Shown here piece after piece: positions 1-4,473 of a DNA stretch of 8,291 nucleotides. The notes under the pieces are model-generated. The model ran no database searches. It had not been told where the DNA came from and saw only the letters and a program-made list of their open reading frames with translations. The stretch comes from Cytophagales bacterium (GTDB taxonomy: Bacteria > Bacteroidota > Bacteroidia > Cytophagales > Cyclobacteriaceae): contig JAJCYL010000448.1 in NCBI GenBank assembly GCA_029262955.1, positions 1 through 8,291 of the forward strand, in the 5' to 3' direction. Position 1 is the stretch's first letter. Each line of letters begins with the position of its first letter. The translations under genes were made by a program, and so were the position numbers.

Positions 1-702
1 GGGATCTCTGTCGTGGTCCCAATAAGCTGCATAGAGGATGCGAGGATTATTCATGTCCATACTTAGGTCTATTGCTCCGCTGTTTGCATCTACAAAATGA
101 ATCTTGTTCCAGTTTTTACCACCATCTGTAGTTTTGTAAACCCCGCGATCCTGGGTTGGAGCATAAGGGCTTCCTTGTGAGGAGACATAAACAATATCCG
201 GATTGGTAGGATGTATCCTAACCTGAGAAATATGTAGCGTGTTTTCCAGTCCAAGGTGTGTCCAGGTTTTACCGGCATCGGTTGATTTGTAGACGCCGTC
301 GCCACTAGAGGTCATGACCCCGCGTATGGGTGATTCACCGGTGCCTACATAAAGCACATTCGGATCAGAAGCTGAGACGGATACCGCTCCAATAGAGGTA
401 GTATTAAAAAATTTATCCGAAATGTTGGCCCAATTGAGACCAGCATCCTCAGTTTTCCAGACACCACCACCGGCTGTTCCCATGTAATAGGTCTGGTTGT
501 CACCGATCACCCCAGTTACTGTGGTTGACCTGCCTCCTCGAAAAGGCCCGATGTTTCTCCACTCCATTTTATTGTAGAGCAACTCATCATAGGTCTTGCC
601 TTGTGGCTGTGATTGGTTACGATTTCTACGCTGAGCCTCCAATTGCGGAGCGACCAGGCAGATTGAAACTAAGATCAAGATTGATCTGGTAAGCATCTTC
701 AT
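1..702 (-). CDS. Exported BNR/Asp-box beta-propeller protein, N-terminal part (runs off left edge)
   Basis: The reading frame is open from an ATG at 702 to base 1, giving 234 residues with no stop, so the C-terminal part lies outside the window. Residues 1-23 form a signal peptide (KR-rich start, hydrophobic ILILVSICLVA core) with likely cleavage before Gln24 at LEAQ. Around residues 46-60 is WRNIGPFRGGRS, a conserved opening of the large WD40/YVTN/BNR-like exported proteins of Bacteroidota. Three Asp-box motifs are visible: TEDAGLNW (84-91), STDAGKTW (140-147) and TTDGGKNW (191-198), each followed by a beta-rich stretch containing a DPNVLYVGTGES-like strand. Family members are usually around 1000 residues and are often annotated as glycosyl hydrolase or VPS10/sortilin-like, but the biochemical role is not established, so no enzymatic function is assigned. 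It is transcribed away from the debris patch to its right. Confidence 0.9.
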   Translation of the reverse strand, partial: MKMLTRSILILVSICLVAPQLEAQRRNRNQSQPQGKTYDELLYNKMEWRNIGPFRGGRSTTVTGVIGDNQTYYMGTAGGGVWKTEDAGLNWANISDKFFNTTSIGAVSVSASDPNVLYVGTGESPIRGVMTSSGDGVYKSTDAGKTWTHLGLENTLHISQVRIHPTNPDIVYVSSQGSPYAPTQDRGVYKTTDGGKNWNKIHFVDANSGAIDLSMDMNNPRILYAAYWDHDRDP

Positions 703-850
703 GTGATTACAGGTTAATTGTAGCGATGAAATTAAGACAATATCAGAAATAGGCAGAATTAATTTTTATGATTGGAGGAGGGATGGTTTGGATGCATGAT
801 AGAGAGTGAAGAGGTTGGTCGGTCTTAGCACATTGCTGTGGAAAAATTTA

Positions 851-877
851 TAGCTCGCCAAGGGTCTTCCTAAATGA
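851..877 (+). pseudogene. Remnant of a serine hydrolase 3' end
   Basis: Bases 851-887 align without gaps to 4169-4205, the last codons and first bases after the stop of the intact serine hydrolase gene in this window, with 31 of 37 bases identical. The stop codons line up exactly (TGA at 875-877 and at 4193-4195). In the shared frame the remnant reads LAKGLPK-stop against LAKGLSK-stop; two of the three coding differences after the first codon are synonymous, and the first codon has changed from CAG to TAG. Upstream of 851 the similarity fades quickly. I read it as the last trace of a paralogous or duplicated serine hydrolase gene. A short chance match is unlikely given the aligned stop and codon-position pattern. 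Confidence 0.6.
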
Positions 878-878
878 A

Positions 879-992
879 ATGTTCTTTGCTCTGGGTCCCT
901 TTCAGGAGACCCTGAGAGGAAGGATACAGTTGGGCAAGTTTGAGTCGAAGTATGCGCAGTTAGTATTTGAGCTTAACCAGGTGTACGAATAG
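879..992 (+). other. Short open frame, possible C-terminal gene fragment of unknown origin
   Basis: An ATG at 879 opens 37 codons ending with TAG at 990-992. The peptide is compositionally protein-like, ending in KYAQLVFELNQVYE, and the GC content is higher than in the flanking spacer. I do not recognise the family. It starts two bases after the stop of the serine-hydrolase remnant and sits in a patch that contains other gene tails, so a detached C-terminal fragment is plausible, but chance cannot be excluded at this length. Confidence 0.25.
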
Positions 993-1010
993 CGTTGGAC
1001 ACGTATTACA

Positions 1011-1058
1011 GAAAAACCAAATATAACGGCTTGAGTTTTAGGGTTAAAGTAAATTAGC
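1011..1058 (+). repeat. 48-bp imperfect direct repeat, left copy
   Basis: This copy pairs with 1559-1606. The two share an exact 13-bp core TATAACGGCTTGA and a similar TTTTA-GGGTTA-AGT-AAATT tail; small indels are needed after the core. The pair brackets the inverted-repeat-bounded GxxExxY pseudogene, so together they define a unit of roughly 550 bp. Confidence 0.6.
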
Positions 1059-1079
1059 ATTATCGCTTTTTACTGAAGC

Positions 1080-1097
1080 TGTCAGAATCTGGATTTT
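1080..1097 (+). repeat. Left arm of 18-bp inverted repeat around GxxExxY pseudogene
   Basis: The arm TGTCAGAATCTGGATTTT matches the reverse complement of 1524-1541 at 17 of 18 positions. It lies just upstream of the pseudogene start codon. The interior side of the arm is followed by further GGATT-type sequence. Confidence 0.75.
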
Positions 1098-1117
1098 CCA
1101 GATTAATGGATTGAAGG

Positions 1118-1517
1118 ATGGGAGAGGAAATCAAAGACGATCTAATCTATGAGATTATTGGATGTGCCATAAAGGTTCCTAACACACCTGGAAGTGGCTT
1201 TCAAGAAGTGATTTATCAAAGAGCACTCGCAATTGAACTTCGGATAGCCGGACTTGAGTTCGTTCGGGAATGGAGATTCCTATATACTATAATGGGGAAG
1301 AAATTGGTTCAAAGAAGCTGATTTTTTAGTGCAAAGTGAGGTAATGGTTGAATTAAAGGGCATTGATAAAGTTGGAAGACGTTCATTTGGCCCAGGGATT
1401 GAATTACCTGGTTGCTACGAACTTAACAAAGGCCTACTTATCAATTTTGGAGCCCAAAGCCTTGAAACCAAAAGATTGAGGAATCCACGAAACAGAAAAG
1501 AATCCAAAAATCCCTGA
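1118..1517 (+). pseudogene. GxxExxY-family (PD-(D/E)XK-like) protein, frameshifted
   Basis: The N-terminal piece (1118 to about 1270) reads as a GxxExxY protein: IIGCAIKV, then G27-F-Q-E30-V-I-Y33, the signature of the family, then ALAIELR. After that the homologous frame jumps. From 1273 the sequence reads EIPIYYNGEEIGSK in the next frame; from 1317 it reads ADFLVQSEVMVELK in a third frame, carrying the D and E-x-K expected of a PD-(D/E)XK fold; near 1374 and 1412 two more compensating shifts separate VHLAQG-like sequence from the YELNKGLLINFGA ending. The conserved KVHNTLG stretch is KVPNTPG here. Four shifts plus these substitutions indicate a dead gene rather than one sequencing slip. Intact members are about 125 residues, of unproven function. 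It is enclosed by an inverted repeat (1080-1097 and 1524-1541), suggesting it arrived as a small unit. Confidence 0.85.
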
Positions 1518-1523
1518 ATCCTA

Positions 1524-1541
1524 AAAATCCAGATTCAGACA
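1524..1541 (-). repeat. Right arm of 18-bp inverted repeat around GxxExxY pseudogene
   Basis: This arm is the reverse complement of 1080-1097 with one mismatch. On its inner side lies a run of AATCC units (1500-1530), similar in character to the GGATT units inside the left arm. It follows directly after the end of the pseudogene. Confidence 0.75.
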
Positions 1542-1558
1542 CTTTTTACACTTTTGAA

Positions 1559-1606
1559 GAAAATCCATTTATAACGGCTTGATTTTAATGGGTTAAGTTA
1601 AATTGC
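1559..1606 (+). repeat. 48-bp imperfect direct repeat, right copy
   Basis: This copy matches 1011-1058 in the same orientation, with the 13-bp core TATAACGGCTTGA identical. It sits immediately upstream of the coiled-coil membrane protein gene, about 35 bp before its ATG, so it may overlap that gene's promoter or leader. Confidence 0.6.
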
Positions 1607-1640
1607 TATATTCTATTCAAGAATATACCTTAAATCTGTG

Positions 1641-2507
1641 ATGAATGCATTCATAGACTTTGTATCGGACATAGTATCTTCTTTTCGGGAAAGACTAAAG
1701 AACTCATTCCTAAGTGCGTTTTCAATTGCATTTTTGATTAGTAACTGGCAAGCCATTCTTTATCTACTTTACTCCAATGATACTATTGAGTTAAAGATTG
1801 AGGGTGTGAAGGATTATTACACATCAGTTTATACTCTGTTCTTGTATCCATTAGGATTCGCAATTTTCTATGTAATTGGACTGCCATATTTGATGTGGCT
1901 TTTTGATTATCTGTCAGGTAACGGAATTGAAGAAAGGAAAAAAATCAGGCATTCCAATTATGTGAATGATCTTGAGCGGAGGAAAAAGGTTGCAGCAGTT
2001 CAATATCAGCTTGAGCAAGAAAAGACCGGACTCAGAGAGCAGTCGGAATTAACGGCTCAAATCGAAGATTTGATGGCTCAGCTCGAGTCTAAAAACAAAG
2101 ACTTAGAAATTGTTAGAAATGAGCGAAACTCAGAACAAACTAAACGCCAGGAACTTGACAAGATGGTAGAGGAACTTCGTACTCAAAACGACAAATTAAA
2201 AGTCTCAGATTATCCCGACTTTGAGATAATATTCGCCGAGTATGGAACTGATGATACTTGGATTGATGTAACGGAAGTTATTAGAAAAACAGCCGGAGAA
2301 GATGGCTCGAAAAAGATTACAATTAGTCATGAGGATTGGCAAATTTCGGATCCAGTTCCTAACCAAGAAAAAGTTTTAAGCGTTATCTACAAACGAAATG
2401 GACAAATTGAAAAGAAGTTTTATAAGGAGAATACCACAATCATCATTAGAGATTTGAATGATCTCATAAAGGAGCCGCGGCGTATAATCAAAAAAAAGAA
2501 GAAATAG
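1641..2507 (+). CDS. Two-TM coiled-coil protein with DUF3395-like C-terminal domain, function unknown
   Basis: This is a 288-residue protein starting at ATG 1641; a GTG one codon earlier is possible but less likely. Two hydrophobic segments (about residues 22-45 and 63-88) form a membrane hairpin. Residues about 98-188 are a long charged, heptad-like coiled coil rich in Glu, Lys and Gln. Residues about 190-270 form a compact beta-rich domain with the pattern FAEYG...W-I-DVT...I-H...DP-VP...K-VLSVIYKRNG, which resembles DUF3395-type domains known from DNAJC11-like proteins; this assignment is from memory of the pattern. The protein ends in a Lys-rich tail. With an N-terminal hairpin, the coiled coil and C-terminal domain would most likely face the cytoplasm. 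No strong Shine-Dalgarno is visible. The gene is more AT-rich than the BNR gene or the mnmE fragment, in keeping with acquisition. Bacterial proteins with this arrangement have no role that I know of. Confidence 0.8.
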   Translation: MNAFIDFVSDIVSSFRERLKNSFLSAFSIAFLISNWQAILYLLYSNDTIELKIEGVKDYYTSVYTLFLYPLGFAIFYVIGLPYLMWLFDYLSGNGIEERKKIRHSNYVNDLERRKKVAAVQYQLEQEKTGLREQSELTAQIEDLMAQLESKNKDLEIVRNERNSEQTKRQELDKMVEELRTQNDKLKVSDYPDFEIIFAEYGTDDTWIDVTEVIRKTAGEDGSKKITISHEDWQISDPVPNQEKVLSVIYKRNGQIEKKFYKENTTIIIRDLNDLIKEPRRIIKKKKK

Positions 2508-2569
2508 ACTGGCATCCTGCCCGTTCCATCAATCCAACAATCAAAAACCATCTTGAAATGGGTCGCTTG

Positions 2570-2836
2570 ATGAAGTTTAAAGAACCATTAAACACCGCCG
2601 TATTTACAACAAAATTTGTAATTGAGGATTTAGCACCAATTGTTTTTGTTTATCATGATAGTGATGGCTGTTGGCAGTTTCATGGATCAGAAGAGAAAGT
2701 GATAGATGATGATATCAGGATTGTTTCATTAGATGAAATTATTGCATTAGATCAATCAATAATAGAATTGGCAGAAATGCCAGAGGGTTTTGAAGCAGTG
2801 CGAAGTAAAAAAGGAGATAACTGGCAAATAGTTTAG
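2570..2836 (+). CDS. Small acidic protein, possibly DUF2185/Imm33-like
   Basis: I prefer the ATG at 2570 (88 residues, starting MKFKEPLNTAVFTTKFV); an in-frame ATG at 2558 would add four residues, and neither has a clear ribosome binding site. The protein is acidic, has no signal peptide or membrane segment, and is predicted to be cytoplasmic. The order of features is an N-terminal strand (TAVFTTKFVIE), a short PIVFVYHD strand, a CWQFHG turn, an acidic DDDIRIVSLDEII segment and a C-terminal LAEMPEGFEAVR with a final W. This layout resembles DUF2185/Imm33-type small proteins of Bacteroidota, some of which are predicted immunity proteins, but the similarity is by eye and weak. It lies 62 bp after the coiled-coil membrane gene in the same direction, so co-transcription is possible. 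No toxin partner is evident. Confidence 0.7.
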   Translation: MKFKEPLNTAVFTTKFVIEDLAPIVFVYHDSDGCWQFHGSEEKVIDDDIRIVSLDEIIALDQSIIELAEMPEGFEAVRSKKGDNWQIV

Positions 2837-2842
2837 CAGTAA

Positions 2843-3028
2843 TTAGAATTGGAGGATGTGCTGACAGGTTTGGATGAAGAACTGACCAACGACTTTCTGG
2901 CCCTGGACATTCGTAATGCCCTTCACAGTTTAGGCGAACTGACTGGAGAAATCACTACGGACGATTTACTGGAGAATATATTCTCGAAGTTTTGTATCGA
3001 GAAGTATCACCACTTACTTATTAGTTGA
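2843..3028 (+). pseudogene. mnmE: Detached C-terminal fragment of MnmE (tRNA modification GTPase)
   Basis: The frame from 2843 to the TGA at 3026-3028 has no start codon at its head and reads as the end of the MnmE helical domain: DFLALDIRNALHSLGELTGE, then ITTDDLLENIFSKFCIEK. This is the well-known MnmE tail, which normally stops at FCIGK. Here Gly is replaced by Glu and the frame runs on for seven more residues (YHHLLIS). The complete protein is about 450-460 residues and needs its G domain, all of which is missing, so this fragment cannot function; the last Cys (the conserved C-terminal Cys of the family) is still present. The homology starts six bases after the stop of the preceding small gene. 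GC content is clearly higher than in the two genes to its left (for example 30 of 60 bases in 2881-2940 against 21 of 60 in 2581-2640), fitting a core-gene origin. A full-length mnmE presumably exists elsewhere in the genome. Confidence 0.88.
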
Positions 3029-3079
3029 TTTTATATCTGCTTAATTTAGCCGTATCAGTTTCATAAGACCTGCACTCCA

Positions 3080-4195
3080 ATGAACAAATTTCAAATAGTC
3101 ATCGTCATCTTTCTTGCATTCTTTTTTTCCTGTCAGCCATCCTCACAGAAAGAGATATCAGAAAAGGAGAATTACTCACTTCAAATTGATAGTGCCAAAG
3201 TTTTGGTGAATTTATTGATGGAGACTAACAAAACACCCGGTATGGCCGTTTCCGTTGCGGTAGATGGAGAAATGGTCTGGTCAGAGGGATTCGGATATGC
3301 CGATATTGAAAATGAAATTGAGGTTGATCCATCTCGTACAATGTTTCGCATCGGAAGTGTGTCTAAAACCCTGACTGCTTCTGCCATTGGTAAGTTGATC
3401 GATGCCGAAAAAATAGACACCGAAGAAATTGTACAGACTTACGTCCCTGATTTTCCAAAGAAAAAATATCCGATTACTGTAAAACAGGCCGCCGGACATA
3501 TCGCCGGAATCCGGCATTATAAAGGGAATGAGTTCCTTAGCGACAGGTATTATGAAACAGTGCGGGAAGGCCTGGATATTTTTAAGAACGATACTCTTCT
3601 ATTTAAACCGGGAACAGCATATAGCTATTCGAGTTATGGCTGGAATCTGATTAGTGCAGTAATTGAAGGCGCATCGGGTCAAGACTTTCTCACATTCATG
3701 AAGGGCGAGATCTTTGATCCACTTGATATGACCAGCACCTTGCCTGACATGGCTACCAAAGAGATACCGAATAGAACCAAATTCTATGTTGTTGACAATG
3801 GGTCTGTGGATCCGGCTCCCTATGTGGACAATAGCTATAAATGGGCCGGCGGAGGATTTATAGCTACTTCCGAAGACTTAATCAAATTTGGTAAAGCACA
3901 TATGTCTGCCGGATTCTTATCTGAAGCTAGTTTGAACGAGCTTCAATCCACTCAAAGGTTAGAAAGTGGAGAAGAAACAAACTATGGCATGGGGTGGGGA
4001 AGTGGCAAGGACGAGAATGGATTTTACTACGTTCGGCATAGTGGCGGTAGTGTAGGAGGCATTACCCAATTTGTGATATTCCCGGAGCAGGGCGTTATTG
4101 TAGCCATGGTGTCTAATAGTAGTCCATTAAATTATGATGGAACCCACCTGAGAATTGCTTCACTATTTCAGCTCGCTAAGGGTCTTTCTAAGTGA
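3080..4195 (+). CDS. Lipoprotein serine hydrolase, class C beta-lactamase/LACTB-like fold
   Basis: This 371-residue protein belongs to the beta-lactamase-related serine hydrolases (PF00144 type). Residues 1-17 are a lipoprotein signal peptide with a lipobox-like FFFS before Cys18, so it should be membrane-anchored and face the periplasm or surface. The nucleophile motif SxxK is S93-V-S-K96 in FRIGSVSKT. The second motif, usually Y-x-N, is Y183-S-S185 in YSYSSYGWN, a form I recall from LACTB-like peptidases rather than true AmpC enzymes. The third motif is H320-S-G322 in RHSGG, in place of K-T-G. The GGGF segment near 257-260 is typical of the fold. It is intact and of normal length. The substrate cannot be told from sequence; peptidase or esterase activity is likelier than antibiotic hydrolysis. 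It stands alone, 51 bp after the mnmE fragment, and is followed by a hairpin spacer. A remnant of a related 3' end lies at 851-877. Confidence 0.92.
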   Translation: MNKFQIVIVIFLAFFFSCQPSSQKEISEKENYSLQIDSAKVLVNLLMETNKTPGMAVSVAVDGEMVWSEGFGYADIENEIEVDPSRTMFRIGSVSKTLTASAIGKLIDAEKIDTEEIVQTYVPDFPKKKYPITVKQAAGHIAGIRHYKGNEFLSDRYYETVREGLDIFKNDTLLFKPGTAYSYSSYGWNLISAVIEGASGQDFLTFMKGEIFDPLDMTSTLPDMATKEIPNRTKFYVVDNGSVDPAPYVDNSYKWAGGGFIATSEDLIKFGKAHMSAGFLSEASLNELQSTQRLESGEETNYGMGWGSGKDENGFYYVRHSGGSVGGITQFVIFPEQGVIVAMVSNSSPLNYDGTHLRIASLFQLAKGLSK

Positions 4196-4211
4196 AATGC
4201 CCTTTCTTCAG

Positions 4212-4267
4212 GATTGCCCCCTGCCCCGGCAGGCAGGCTTTAGGGGTTAGGGGTGCGAGGGGCAATC
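4212..4267. repeat. Palindromic repeat, TTTAGGGG type, copy 1
   Basis: The outer arms GATTGCCCC (4212-4220) and GGGGCAATC (4259-4267) are a perfect 9-bp inverted repeat. Inside lie CCTGCC/GGCAGG and the core GGCAGGCTTTAGGGG (4232-4246), which recurs exactly at 7162-7176. It begins 16 bp after the serine hydrolase stop codon and could also serve as its transcription terminator, although there is no T-run after the stem. Confidence 0.65.
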
Positions 4268-4301
4268 TCAAGATAAAGATTTAGTAACTCGGTCTTGGCG
4301 G

Positions 4302-4324
4302 GGCACAAGTCACAGACTTGCGCC
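4302..4324. repeat. REP-like hairpin
   Basis: CAAGTC (4306-4311) and GACTTG (4315-4320) pair perfectly around a 3-base loop ACA, and the stem continues as GGC with GCC after a single mismatch. No T-run follows. It is one of three hairpins in this spacer and may be a dispersed REP-like unit. Confidence 0.5.
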
Positions 4325-4384
4325 ACGTGCTGTTTATGATATCTCCTATCCCAGCACCGCTAGTCGTTAACAGGAGGTAGCGCC

Positions 4385-4402
4385 TTCGTCAAGTCCGACG
4401 AA
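4385..4402. repeat. Short hairpin TTCGTC/GACGAA
   Basis: TTCGTC (4385-4390) and GACGAA (4397-4402) form a perfect 6-bp stem with a 6-base loop. It lies about 70 bp before the start of the large exported protein, so it could be part of a repeat unit together with the hairpin at 4302-4324 or lie in the leader of that gene. Confidence 0.4.
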
Positions 4403-4473
4403 ATTGAGAGAGATACTTTCTTTTCTTGAGCATATAAATTGTGAATTAGTTATCCCCTCCTCAAATTTGCCCC

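Larger units (their letters stand above)
703..1117. other. Gene-poor spacer with gene remnants and a repeat copy
   Basis: No convincing intact gene lies here. The stretch holds the 5' flank of the BNR-repeat gene, a decayed serine-hydrolase 3' end (851-877), a 37-codon open frame of unknown origin (879-992), the left copy of a 48-bp direct repeat (1011-1058) and the left arm of the inverted repeat around the GxxExxY pseudogene (1080-1097). A promoter for the leftward BNR gene should be in about 703-780, but I cannot point to a clear Bacteroidota -33/-7 pair. Confidence 0.6.
4196..4473. other. Gene-free spacer with three hairpins
   Basis: There is no supportable gene in these 278 bp. It holds a TTTAGGGG-type palindrome (4212-4267), a second hairpin (4302-4324) and a third (4385-4402), then about 70 bp of AT-rich sequence leading to the next start codon. 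A promoter for the downstream gene is expected in the last 70 bp; the AT-rich stretch around 4425-4445 is the best candidate but has no clear TAnnTTTG match. Confidence 0.6.

Noticed and set aside
1011..1606. Integron cassette with attC sites
   Set aside because: The 48-bp direct repeats look a little like attC half sites (TATAACGG...), but I find no complementary half (CCGTTATA) at the expected distance, and GTTRRRY/RYYYAAC matches nearby are at the wrong spacing. No integron integrase is present.
3181..3517. Two minus-strand open frames inside the serine hydrolase gene
   Set aside because: They are antisense shadows of an intact gene with clear catalytic motifs.
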